Positions 39,501 to 51,400 of a DNA stretch of 64,000 bases are shown one piece after another (within the stretch, counting starts at the first letter, position 1; the number at the start of each line of letters is the position of its first letter). This DNA is from Wuchereria bancrofti (lineage: Eukaryota; Nematoda; Chromadorea; Rhabditida; Onchocercidae), in the NCBI GenBank assembly GCA_005281725.1, contig SSBO01000012.1, positions 17,072,603 through 17,136,602 on the forward strand. The letters run 5' to 3'. The notes under the pieces are model-generated. The model was given only the letters and a program-made list of their open reading frames with translations. It searched no databases and had not been told where the DNA came from. Both the position numbers and the translations under genes were made by a program.

Positions 39501-41281
39501 TACTGATTAAAATTGTTAGTGTCTAAGAAGATATGCTGTGATGCGAAACAATTCAGACCCTACATCCCTAACACAACAATCAGTTCAAATACAAACATTA
39601 AAACTGAAATTCAGAGCTATAGTTAAAAAAATTATAACTAAATCTAAATAAAATTTGAAAATAAATTTAATTAAAATTAAAACTAAGCTATAGTTAAAGT
39701 CCATTTCTGCTCAAGAAGTATGCATCGAAATTTCCGTACCATGCTCGTTAAGACCTTTGAATATTTCCAGCAATAAATCAGGCAATTTATTCTGCGATTG
39801 CGACAAAAACCGCGTATCCTGAATATCTTCAGTTATATTTCGGCTTATCTGTCGGAAAATTTCAATTTAGTCACCTCATTACTTTAAAAGTCCTTCACCT
39901 TCTCCATTTGAGTTAGGTAAGCCGCACATTTCTGAACCATCGGTTCGTACATGCAATCAATCTGACTATTTTTATCAACCACAAAACAGACGTTGAATAT
40001 ATAGCGACCGCGAGCATATGAATCAGACTCTGGAATCTTTTAATATTTGCAAGGATATGTGGCACTATTCTGTTTTCTGCTAAACAATAAAAACTGAAAT
40101 AGCTCACACTATTTCTAAAACATAACGCCACACTAGTGATGTTAAAAATCTCATATCCTTAATCATTATAGAAAGAAAAAGGCCGTGAAAAGGGAAAAAA
40201 CAGAAAAAGGTTAGCCAACTTATACAGTTCCTTAATTTACTTTTTGGAGGAAAACTTTTCCAGGCAAAAGAAAAGAGGCACGGGCACTCTGATTTTCTTG
40301 AACCTTAATGTTACAAAAATGATTGTTTTCTAGCAGTATTAAATGGTATTGGGAAATAATTAGTTATTAGCTATCAAGATCAATTCTAAGAATATGATAT
40401 TAATTTTTTAGGACACGGATATCATTGGTCATTAATTCCTGCAGTTTTTTTTTTCTTCTTTTACAATTACCCCACAGAAATTGTGACATAGTAGCTTATA
40501 TCTCAAATTACTTTTAACAGTTTTTAAGATTCATGATGTGCTCGTCAACAGTGCACAACACTTACAAAACGTGCCTCAGAAAAATTACTTCACTTTTTAA
40601 AAGTTGTTCTTTTGAAAACTTTGCATTTCAAAACAAAAATTACTTAGGAAAGTCATTTGTAGCGAAAATAATAGTTATTCCGATGTCTGAATTTTATAAA
40701 TTAATTTAAATTTTCTCAGTTTTCAGAAGATTTGACCAAAGTTTTATTACTAGTAAGCGTGAACAGGTTTCTACCAAACAAGAAAGATTTTCAAAAGAAA
40801 AAAAGAAATTTCATAGCTCATTCGAGTTTTCTCGTAACATATCAGTAGAACTAACCGATACCAACAGGATGTCCTATGACTTTGTACACTTTTCCATCAC
40901 TATTTTCAACGTGGTTCACTTTGATTAGTCGATGAAACAGTTCCGGTTTAGGGATGACAGCATTTGAAAATGTATCAAATCTTTTCGCATCGAAGAGAAA
41001 GTCGGGCATCTATAGAATTGATCATTACTTTACCAATAAACAATTTTTAGCAGTCTTTTGATGTGACATAAAATGAGGTCATTATCATTTGTCATCGTCA
41101 GGGATCAAGCTAGATATCTTAGCGAAAACGCAAAAGAAATGAAGTTTTCACTAACTTGTATTCTAATCACTGGCCCTTTGTTTGCATCGAATTCGGCAAA
41201 AATGATAGCTTTCAATTTTGGAACATTTATCAGCTGAGAAAGGTAAGTACTTGTTGCAGCATACATAATCACAATTTTCAT
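36521..41281 (-). CDS. nprl-2: NPRL2, GATOR1 subunit controlling TORC1
   Basis: NPRL2 pairs with NPRL3 and DEPDC5 in GATOR1, the Rag GTPase-activating complex at the lysosome that restrains TORC1 when amino acids are scarce. Exons, 5' to 3': 41281-41156, 41009-40856, 40029-39899, 39848-39740, 38722-38640, 38452-38363, 37851-37651, 37332 (or 37307)-37234, 37096-36945, 36644-36521; 422 aa against 380 in human. Family landmarks: LKAIIFAEFDANKGPVIRIQ (longin-type start), PKPELFHRLIKV, IGHPVGIESDSYARGRYIFN, YEPMVQKCAAYLTQME, the ICPKVDG winged-helix start, HFYGCLTLIPLFMYANTYVA, FPDVFRLYASLK, NVDERRAIQFGICHGFVRKL, and a C-terminal winged helix. The start is the first in-frame ATG of an exon that runs on from family-conserved sequence; the extra N-terminal residues make it uncertain. 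The exon at 37332 needs an unusual acceptor (see findings). It lies 214 bp downstream of PIG-F. Confidence 0.9.
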
Positions 41282-41495
41282 ATGATCTAGAAGTTAAATT
41301 TCTGAACTTCCACGTATATATTTCATTATACGTGACAAATCTGAAAACTTTTAAACGCCTAAAAATTCTCGCCAATGCTTACTCCTTTACTTTACATCAC
41401 ACAGAAACGTTTTAGTATTAAATAATTATCAAATCGCCAAACGATCTTGTAAATTGAAGCTTGGGCACCGAAAACAATCAACACAAACCACGAAG
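41282..41495 (-). other. 214-bp gap between PIG-F and NPRL2 (possible operon junction)
   Basis: On the minus strand it holds a strong GTTTTCAG acceptor (AG at 41342-41341), 154 bases after the PIG-F stop and 59 bases before the NPRL2 ATG. The leader then carries a ten-codon upstream open frame starting in GTATAATG. I saw no AATAAA. The arrangement fits trans-splicing of a downstream cistron. Confidence 0.5.
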
Positions 41496-43073
41496 TCATA
41501 CAAATTTTTCCAATTTTCGTTGCTTTTCCAAATAGGAAAAAAGAATTTTATAACTACTGGTCAAACATCCAAGAATGCCACCAACAACTGCACCGAGAAC
41601 ACACGGAATTGGCCAACGCTGAAAGAGAATTAAGACGTAAAATATCGCTTAGAAACTAGAAATATAACTACGACATTTAGCATTTAATAGGTTTGATTAC
41701 TGAAAAACAGTTACAATAAGGAAATGATTAAACAGTCTTGGTAAATATCTCGAATAAATCGAACAGAAATATATTTTAAAAAAAAATCTGCAATTACCTG
41801 CCACCAGCGATCCCAGTCAAAAGGAATAACAAATGCACCGAACCACGCACCGAACAGACCACCCAGTGACAACTGACGAGCAAGCAAATACTTATCTGAT
41901 AACTGTCTAAATTTGCTTGAGCGTAACGCACTGTGATCATTACCATTGCATAATAAATGTTAATTTCATATAAAATATTCAACATTTTCTATCTATTCAA
42001 TGAATTTATGCAGTGCCTAACGCATCAAGTCTAACAACAAACATAAAATACATATGAAATTGAGAAATTAGCGGGAAATTGCAAATATAAATATCAAGAA
42101 GCTATATTTCCTTCTTCCAATAGTGTCTCATGTATTTTCTCTTCACAGAGCTTATATTCTAGAGAAAGGTGGTAACCGCGTTTTTCTTACTTTTTTTTCT
42201 CTCAAACTTATTTTCTCTTAAAACTTCTTTCGATTTAATTTCAAAGCATATTCATAGTTCCAGACAAAGATTCATGACTCAAATTTACTACTACAGTTAT
42301 ATGAATTAATAAAAGGGAAACCTCTTCCCAAATAAAATATTATCCAAACTGTCGAAGTTTTCAGCAACTAACAACAATGGGAATATACTCACTATTGCAA
42401 GCACTATCGAAAAGACGAAATTTGCTCCAAAATGGCTGAAATCACTGACGTTATGCGACTACGATACAAGCGGTATATCCAAGTAGTGGAAACTGCATAC
42501 TCTTGTAGGTTTTAGAAAAAAAGAAGCAAAAATTAACTAACCTTAAAAGTGGGGCTCCCAAGAGAATTGCTGTAGCATAGATAACAGTCACACCTAATGC
42601 GGTATAACTGATAGCGCGACTTAATTTCATATAATAATAACCACTGAGCTTCTGGTTACGTGAATGTTGTCCGATTACTATTACACATACTGCATGAAAA
42701 TCCAATAGAAAGTAATAATGTCAACAATTCGTTAGATCCGATCAATGCTAATACTAATATACGCAATAATACATAACACTTATCAAGTTTGTCACAAAAA
42801 ACTTATTACACATTTGTACGCAGAATTCTCTGGCACTGCTGTTCGTGGCACTGAAAAATCAGAGTAACAAGTTAAAAAAAAAAGAAACTCACAGCAATAA
42901 GTTATCGGCAATTAAGTTCTCATATTAATAAATAATAGGGAAAGAAGACTGATACATGATCCTCAAAAAGTGAATCAAAAATTACTACCATTCTCCAGGA
43001 TTCTTCCAATGACCACATTGAATATCAGTCCTGATAAGAAAACAAAGCCTAAAGATCTTTGTAATGGAATCAT
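41496..43073 (-). CDS. pigf: PIG-F, GPI-anchor ethanolamine-phosphate transfer subunit
   Basis: PIG-F is a small multipass ER membrane protein that stabilises PIG-O and PIG-G, which add ethanolamine phosphate to GPI anchors. Exons, 5' to 3': 43073-42989, 42850-42812, 42689-42542, 42435-42393, 41902-41798, 41618-41496; in frame, 180 aa (human 219). N-terminal helix LGFVFLSGLIFNVVIG, a polar stretch, then helices around LGVTVIYATAILLGAPLL, HFGANFVFSIVLAI and LGGLFGAWFGAFVIPFDW. The GAWxGAxxIPxDW-x-RxWQ-x-WPI-x-C-x-LGA signature spans the last intron (DWDRWWQ / RWPIPCVLGAVVGG) and is diagnostic. A lysine-rich cytosolic tail (YLEKQRKLEKFV) replaces the family's usual basic end. The second exon (39 nt) rests on phase and splice sites only. 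The shorter length suggests either a reduced N-terminus or an upstream exon not recognised. Confidence 0.85.
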
Positions 43074-43971
43074 ATGTTTGGACGAGTTTGAAAAATAACC
43101 CAAACAATACTGTCGAAATATTTAGATGATCACTTCGTAATTTTACAGTAAAAAATTGAATGTCCTCGAAAGAAATTTACGAGAAAGCAAAGCCTCAAAT
43201 GGATAAAGCCTGATAGGAAAAAGAGGAAACTACCCGAGACTAATCTACCCATCAATAAACAAGACCGGTCTCTCGCTATAAACAAACCCAGTTGTCAACA
43301 AGTCTAGTCTCGGCACAGCGCTGTTCGCATTGAGCAACAATGTTAACTTCGAATTATTTTGATTGAATCGTTACGAAATTTCTAGTCCCTCTCCTTGATC
43401 AACATCTAGATGGTAAGGATGGAGTGGAGTAATTTTGATGTTAACTTTCCAGGAGTAAATTCAGTGTCTATAACTGAGTTTATCAAATTTTCGTGTGTTC
43501 TTTTATCGATAGTTAGCTGGGAAAGGAAAGGTTATCCTTATTTCCTATCTCATTATGATGTTTCTTCTCTGGAAACAAATTTTTGTTCTAAATTTCTGCT
43601 TTTTTGAGAATTTCTTTAGTACATCATAGACAAAGCGTTAAATAAAAAAGCATCCAAAATTCTAACATGAGTGTGAATGAATTCTTCTAACAACTTTTAA
43701 CAGTAATTCGAGAAAAATTCTATGGCAAACAACAAGCTTTATAAAAATTTATGAAAAAATTCGTTTAAGATTAGTTCATTTATGTCATGTCTTATTTCTT
43801 TGGAAAATATTTGATTCTTTCTATAGGAATTTGCACAAAATACTTTCCAGGCAAACTGGACACAAGAGAAATGTCAAAAACGTTCTACATACGTTAAACG
43901 TCTACATTTGGAGATTACTAGCAATTCCAGGTATTTCGGAATGTCATAATGAATCTTATAATCAATGAGAA
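43074..43971. other. Noncoding stretch upstream of PIG-F
   Basis: About 0.9 kb between the PIG-F start and the last candidate exon of the methyltransferase-like gene. Short open frames only. I see no promoter element that I can name. Confidence 0.5.
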
Positions 43972-46900
43972 CTATTTGTAGGTCTCAACCGAAAAAAAAA
44001 AATTTTTGCTTGTTTTGCCTTTATAGGGAACTATTTTATAGAGGACTAAGTTATTAAATAGGAGTTGTTTCATTGTTTGAAAGGTCAATTGAAAGTTCTT
44101 TTCTGTAATCCAAAGCATTTCAGCTTTATCTGAGCAGCAGTCATTGGGATAAAATGAATCTAAAAAATGGATGCGACCCTCGAAAATTAAGCATGAATGT
44201 TGCACACTTGCAGGTTTAGACTACCGGAAAAAGAGGACACAATCTAGAAATTTGCTTCTTTATATTTATCATATAATCGGTTTATCATATAATCAATTGG
44301 ACAATTGGAGTATCTTCTGGTGAATTACAAATGTATTGACTAATATAGTAATAGCATATTTTGGAAAGGTTTCATCATTTAATACTGGAAGTTTTACAGG
44401 AAGTTTAGGAATTATAGAAATCTATTGAGTAATGGCTGCTTACAGTTATAGCATAAAAAAGTAGGTTATGAGTCTTTTGTACAATTTATGCCTAGCGTTT
44501 CTTCCCTAAACTTTTCCATTATTGTGGAGAATATTACGAGCTTGTTGAGTGGTGACTTTAGTCGTAATTTGTCTTTGCATTTTTTTCCATCTGTTGGCAT
44601 GTTAGGTTCTGACGAAGATGATAACGGAGGAAACCTTTCCACAGTATTTATAAAGAAAGTTTCGTTCATATTATCAGGGTATGAATTTGTAAAACAAAAG
44701 GTCGATGTTTAAAATTCCTTTTTCTATTTCTCAAGATTTATATAACGCGACCTTAGATGCCGGTTCAACTATTTCTGTAAAAGCAAGAGAGAAGAGAATC
44801 ATCTATGATTAACTGTGTTTTATTGGTTAAGCAAATGCTGAAAAAGTTAGATGCTATGAAATTACTGAAGTAGTCAACTTTTGTTCAGAAGATTTGTTTT
44901 TCATAATTGCTAAAATCTATTTCATAATTGCTAAAATCATTTTCAGATTTAGGTAGTTTAATGATCTATCATAGACACAACAGTTTTCTGTCTATCCCTT
45001 ATTTATAACTAATAATCCACGTAAGGTGCTGACGTTTTTGATTATTGCTTATACGACCGTGCTATAACCATGTGAAGACGTACTGTAAAAAATGGTGTGA
45101 GCCACTGGGTTACTGTAGAAGACTATAAGTCAGAAGGTTCTGTAAAAAGTGATATGAATCGAGGAATGTTTAGTCAACCTGTTTGATCAGTTTCAGGCTT
45201 TTTGCTATAACGTGCGAGTTTATTCAAATTGCAATGCGGTTTTTAAATGTATGTAAAGAAAGTTACTAATTTTTTTTCTCGGATTTTCAGTGAATCCTCA
45301 CCTCGATCATATTGTGTTTTCTTATTCAAATGGACAATTTTTATTTACAAATTTCACAAAGTCACGAAGAATTTTGTCAGTTCTTTCTTCTTCAAACACT
45401 TTGTTACAATACTAACATAAAAACTTTGGACAATTTTTGAAGCAAAAAAACTGTTTTTAATTGAATAAGGGAGGGGTGTATTCTAAGAGATAAATAATCA
45501 ACAAACATTGAATTTCCAGCCTTACATCGCGAAACATGAAATAAGGCCGGATGATTTAAAAATCATTACGTTCAGTGACATAGGAGTGTTATAACAACAA
45601 CAATGTAAATGTTTATCTTAAATTCAATCTAAAGCACTGTCTGTCATATATCGTTTAAATTGAACAAGTTTTTTTTTTTTATTTTAAATGATTTAATCAT
45701 CTTTTTGCATCCACTTGTTCTTCGTTTCCAATAAAGAAGTATTTTATTTAAGGGAGCTATATGATTACTGCTATTAACTATCATAAAGCAGTCATATGCT
45801 TCTGATAAACTGTTGTTTACCTGCAAATATTCAGTAGTCTTTTCGAAATATCCCATCACTGTTCAGACATTCATAGTCACTAGAGCTTAGAACAAAAATG
45901 TCTGTTAGTTGAAATCTTTCAGTTATCTATAATCTCAAAAATTATCAATTATCATGAAAGCTCAAGTAGAGGAAGCCTCATTTTTCAACCTGACAGAATA
46001 CCGTCAAATCAATATAGTGCAAAGAGATTTGAAAGAAATTTAGTATTAAGAATTTTCCACCCTTTTTAGTGTGCGATGTAATAAACTTTTTGTTGGAGCA
46101 TTCACATTAACAATAAGTACACCTGAAAAATTTTCTTCATATCACATCTCAATTTTTTGTTACTCATTGAGTCAAAAGTTTTCAGTTGCTTTCATAGACT
46201 TAATATTAAAAGAAAATTAAATTTACAACATCAATTCAACTAAATTTATTTTCTTTATTTTGTTATTGGCATCTTTTCTCGCGTTACTTCACCCAGAAAG
46301 AAGTCTGACTTTTGAAATATTTTATGAGAGCAAATTTTGCAGTATATCAGCTTCCACCCTAAGTTCATAAAAACAAAACGGTGAAATATTTCCAATTATC
46401 TAGCATAGACTGCAAATAGATGGATACTGAAGCTAATGTTGAATTATGCGGAAATCTGTCATATGAAAGAAAGAATGTTACTAGGTTTCGAAATTGAAGA
46501 AAAAAAAACCATTTTCTTTGAGTGTCCTGTTTAATTTTGCTGCTGTTTTGATTGTTCGTGTTGGAGGACAGATAATATTAAGGCAAGCATCAATAAATAT
46601 CGCATTATAGTCTTTTTCACCTTTACAAACTATTTATATTGATTTTTTTAAATTCTATCCGAATATTTCAGATAATTATGAAAACATTCTTTCATAAATG
46701 AGGGTTAAATGTAAATTTAATATTAAATTCGAGATTTCTTATTCAGTTAATAATGTCAAACACTTATATTATATCTATGGAAAAATTGAAACTCTTTTAG
46801 GTTCAGTTTAGATTTTTGAGCAAATTTATTGAATAAATTGATAGAAATTCGTACTAAGTTCGTTTAGTATAATATTCATGTGTTCATTTCTATATAATAT

Positions 46901-48481
46901 AGTATTCACGTACTCATTTCTCAAATTCAATATAGTGTGCTTGTTTCTGTTCCTAATCATTACTAATTTGTGAAAGAGATTTTTAATAAATTGGAATGCA
47001 CAATACAACATTTTGAATTGAGAAATGAGACTCATTGTCTTGATATCACTATCACATACTAATGATATGGATTAGAGCTGGTGTAATCTGTTAATTTACT
47101 CTTGAAAAATCAAAATTTGGCTCGAAATCTTTTTTTTTTTTGCTTTATATAAGCATCGATAATTTCATGGTCACAAAGATTAGTTAGGCAATTAATAAAT
47201 TATTGATAAAAGAACGCTGCCAATCAAACATGTTTCAGAAAAATGCAGAAAATGCAGCGTGATATTTCTTAATTTAGAAATTCTTTGACATTAAATGGCT
47301 GAAGAGAGAACACACAAAACGGATGTACAATGAAATAGAAATTATCAGTTTTATCCACTACTTATCAAAGATCACCAGTTTCTCAAAAGCCATGATATCA
47401 AATCACTAACGCATATCAGAAATAGTGACATGATTCCAAGTTGGATTTCCTAACCATACTTTATTCAGATAATCATCCTTTTCAACAATAATGAGCTCAT
47501 CGATTTCCACCTACAGTGAAGAATTATTTCTTGCTATTTCCTCTCTTTGTCAAAGTCGAATATTAAACAAAGAATGTATTAAGGCAAAAAAGTTTGTGAT
47601 CTGATCTTTTTAGACTGCCGCAGTGATATAAACTTTGGCAATTGTTAAGAAAAAAATACCACTTTCCCGATACGATTTGAAGAATGAAACAGTGTTTTCT
47701 TACTCGAAACAAACGATAGTGAATATAATTGGCAATTGAACGTGCTCCAAGTCCCATGAGTAATACTCGACCGTACTCAACACCGCCATCTACTTTACGT
47801 AATGATCCAGTCAAGAATGGAGCTGTTAGCATTATTTGCTGATAAACATTTGGTAAAAACGCCCTTGCACGACAATGGGCTCGATTAAACCACGGTAGCC
47901 ATGATTCCCACCCTGAATTTATATTTTTTTCCAATTAATTTTTACAAATGATATTTATTTTCTTTAAGAAAATGTCCCCCGAAATTTGCATATAACTAAA
48001 TAGTCGTCCTGATTTCTCAATTAACAATGAAATTGGTCAAGATTCAAGTTTATTTATGAACTGATGTATTGTGTTAATGCATTTCTTTGCACCGCACAAT
48101 ATAAATTAGAATATGTGCTCTCAAATCTAAATCCTTTCCATTCTAAAAAATTTTAATATTGATATACAATGAAAAACCTGTAGCTGTTTGCAGGATTACT
48201 TGAGCAATAACAAAATCAGGAAATTTTTCCGGTACAAGAGTACGAAGCATAGAATTTCTAAGAGTAACAAATTTACTTTTAAGAACAAATTTGTATTATT
48301 TATTAGTTTTTCTTAGCATTATTAATTAGTTTCGTTTAAAACAACATATATATCAAACTTACTGTCCTCTATCAACCAAGATTTCATCTTTGATCACCAA
48401 GCAGAACAAGAACTCTTTGAGACAAATCTTTTCGTTCATTATCATTTGTTTTTGTCCAGTATTTTTAACTTGTGCTACCAT
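43972..48481 (-). CDS. Spermidine-synthase-like methyltransferase-fold protein (3' part unresolved)
   Basis: Solid exons, 5' to 3': 48481-48363, 48257-48178, 47912-47704, 47510-47411, in frame (169 complete codons plus one base at the last donor). The start lies before VAQVKNTGQ; then LVDRGQNSMLRTLVPEKFP, GWESWLPWFNRAHCRARAFL, and a Rossmann opening YGRVLLMGLGARSIANYIHY followed by strand 2 (DELIIVEKDDYLNKVWLG) and strand 3 (HVTISDM). This resembles nematode spermidine-synthase-like methyltransferases, where a typical motif is GLGGGSL; here the third glycine is replaced. The last solid exon ends at ATGC|GTTAGT, so the apparent stop just after is intronic. Probable later exons are 45820-45715 (YDCFMIVNSSNHIAPLNKIL, like a strand-4 YDVIxxD region) and 43972-44206 (ends in a stop; KAEMLWITEKNF, like a C-terminal strand). 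Phases show at least one unrecognised exon between each. Function is unknown; it may be a degenerate paralogue. Confidence 0.5.
44899..44938. repeat. 21-bp tandem duplication
   Basis: TTTCATAATTGCTAAAATC occurs twice, back to back, within a presumed intron of the methyltransferase-like gene. Confidence 0.85.
46855..46965. repeat. Degenerate ~33-bp tandem repeat, three copies
   Basis: Imperfect copies built around TATTCATGTGTTCATTTCT / TATTCACGTACTCATTTCT. On the minus strand they would read as RNExxNxILx repeats, but no gene signal supports translation. Confidence 0.6.
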
Positions 48482-51400
48482 TAACAATACCTCAAAAAAT
48501 GCATTTCTTTTTCGTTTTCCAGACAATTACTGTATAAATATCAACCTCTAATTTAATATTCTTATAACCGAGAATAAGATTTGGGAGTAAAAATTTATAC
48601 TAACAAATCAGATCAAAATTTGTTAATCACTCGATTTTGCACTATTTTGTAAGAAACATAAAGTTACTAGACCAAAGAATTTTTTATCAAACATGCTATT
48701 AATCAAAAATTTCGGGATATTTTGCAAAAAAAAAAAAATGTTCAAACAATGTTTTTCGCTGCAACACTGGCCTTGGAAAGATGATTTTGGGAATTCAGGG
48801 GAGACAAAACTATACTTTTTGTTGTGTGGTGAAGGACAAACAAGAAAAGGTCAATACTGTCAGAGAAAATCTGATTGCGTCGGTAGACAACTTATTTATT
48901 ACTAGAAGCTTGACATTTTTAAATCTTGAAATTTTCAGGAACTCTGGTTAGATGTGATCTCAAAATATTCCTGATATTGATGAAATAAATTCACTACCAC
49001 AGTTAAAATATATCAAACTGCTGAAATGCTTGGACTCTAATATGGTCAGAGCTATTTTGACCAATATTTAAGTACAAAAAATAATTCGTTCACTGATAAC
49101 ATTCAAATTAATTTTAAAACGAAGTAAGTAATGGAGATGATGGAATGATCGGTGAGGAAAAAAGAAAAACTAACTTAAAGTGAATGAGACGAAAGTTTCC
49201 AAAATAAATATTTATATATTGACTAAAAGCATTTCTTTTTATTGTATTTAAGAAACTGAATACAAACCACGATAATAAATAAAATCAGAAGTGTTCCTTT
49301 CAGGTAATTTTTAATTGGACTAGTAAGAAATACTGTCATTAATCCTCCACATACTTGCTTTGAGAGCATTTTCAAAACTTAACAAATCAAAGCAGTGAAT
49401 TTTCCAATGGTGAATTTCCAAATATATAGAAATTATATTTTTATGTAAATTTTTCACAGAAATCCTTATTGCAACACTTTTCGATTGCTTTCAAATAATT
49501 TTTTTCGTCTTTACTGAAATTATGCAAAATATATCAAAAAAGAAACAAGTACATTAAGTAAGACATGCCTTTAGCTTTGATCCCATAAAAATAAGCACAT
49601 TTATTAAATTTAATTTATCTGTCGACCGACTTGTTCGCAGCATTTTCAACGTCACTGATGAATTAACTGATGTATGTTTTACAAAGCACTTATAAGATGA
49701 TGAGGTTTTCGAAACTAAATTCATTAGTGTTCTCCGAACAAAATATTAAATTAGAGTAGACTGAAGATTAGTGGTATTCTGTTTTTTATCAGTGTGATTA
49801 AAGATACTTTGGAGCATACGACAGTTCATCTTGCATGATGCTGGACAATAAACTAATGATCTGCCAAGAGCTGTAACTGAAAATTTCATTCATAAACAAT
49901 AAGTACTAATAAGGTTCTATTTGCAAAGCTACAAGATTTCTAATCTAATTTACTAAGTGATTTCATGTTGTGTCATTGATTCTAATTTTGTGTATAATTT
50001 TTATTCTTCTACTCAGACAAAAAAAGCAAATTGTTTGAAACTATCACAATTTCAAACGATGAATCGTTTAAATAAGATTTTTTAAAAAATATCGAAGAAA
50101 GGGATGAGCTGAAGAAATCTGAATAAGCTCAAAAACATGAAGGAGTGAAAGAATCATGCAATAAAGGCAGTGGAGATAGCTTAAAATCTGCGAGTTAGAT
50201 CTGCTCTCGCAGCTTTATAAACTACCTCAGCAGCCTCAGTGCAATTGGAAAATTGGACAATAACTTATGATAAGGTTGGCTCAAAAAGCTATTTTACATA
50301 TTTCATTTTATTTACCTTTATCTTGATGCCTTAATTATGACAACGCAATAAGTTTCAAACTTCATTTTACAAATAACATCCGCCTTTTCGAGAGTCTATA
50401 AACTTTGCCGAGACTAACGTCCTGTCACATGCATTCCATATACTTTTTCACACTGTAAAATGGAAGATGCATATATATTTTATGAATATATATGAATATT
50501 TATTAAGGATATGATGTTTGATTGTATGAAGATACTTGAAGGTATGAAGATAAAACAGTTTGGTGTGTAAGTTACAGTTGATTTAACTCATTTAATAAGG
50601 TTGATTCTGGCAACTTTTGGATTCCGATGAAACAGAATTAGGAAGGATCAGAAAGAATATTCATCATTAACTATGATTAGTATTATTAAGAAGGTTGAAT
50701 TGATACGATTTTAAGTAACTTTCGTTTTTTCAACCTGTCTCATCATAAAAAGAATTTTGTTGTTATTTTGGAAAATAAAAATGGAAAAGCAGTGAAATGA
50801 GTAAAATGACAATAATGCGACGTAGTACAAGTATTGAACCAATGAATGGAAAGGAGGTTATCTCTATACGTTCAGGGCGTGGTTTTGGGAGTTTTCGAGC
50901 GTAGTCTCTTCAAATAACTACGGTAATTCTAACCTCCAGTAATTGATTCACATCCTCATTTAAAGGCTTGAATTGCCAGAAATTTGAGGAGCAAGCAATC
51001 ATTTACTAATTGACTAACAATTTTCCTGCGTTCTTCCTTTGCTACATAACCGTTTTGATAAATATTTATTTGCTGAATTGCCCACAACAATGTTTCATCT
51101 CCTCTTTATTTGCTTAACAATACCTGCTTTATGTTTATGATACTAAAGCTCAAATTCTACACAAAATTGCCAAAAAATGGACTTCAATTTTTCAGTAATG
51201 TTCTTAACAAGATTATGGTATTTTTGATCCATTTGATATGTTTAATTCCAATTGATCTGTTTAATTGAATCAGAGTTCAAATAAGAATTGCATTCGTACA
51301 ATAATCTTGTTTTCCTCGATACCATTTTAATTTCGATACTTAAAAAAAGCTGACCGTTAGTACAATGGTCTATTCTACTTACGTCTAAAGTTCACTAATT

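Noticed and set aside
46826..47035. Minus-strand open frame with RNExxNxIL repeats
   Set aside because: It comes from a degenerate DNA tandem repeat inside a probable intron. No start context or splice sites.
50853..50937. tRNA gene
   Set aside because: The ends pair like an acceptor stem, but no T-arm with TTCRA loop and no proper anticodon arm can be placed.
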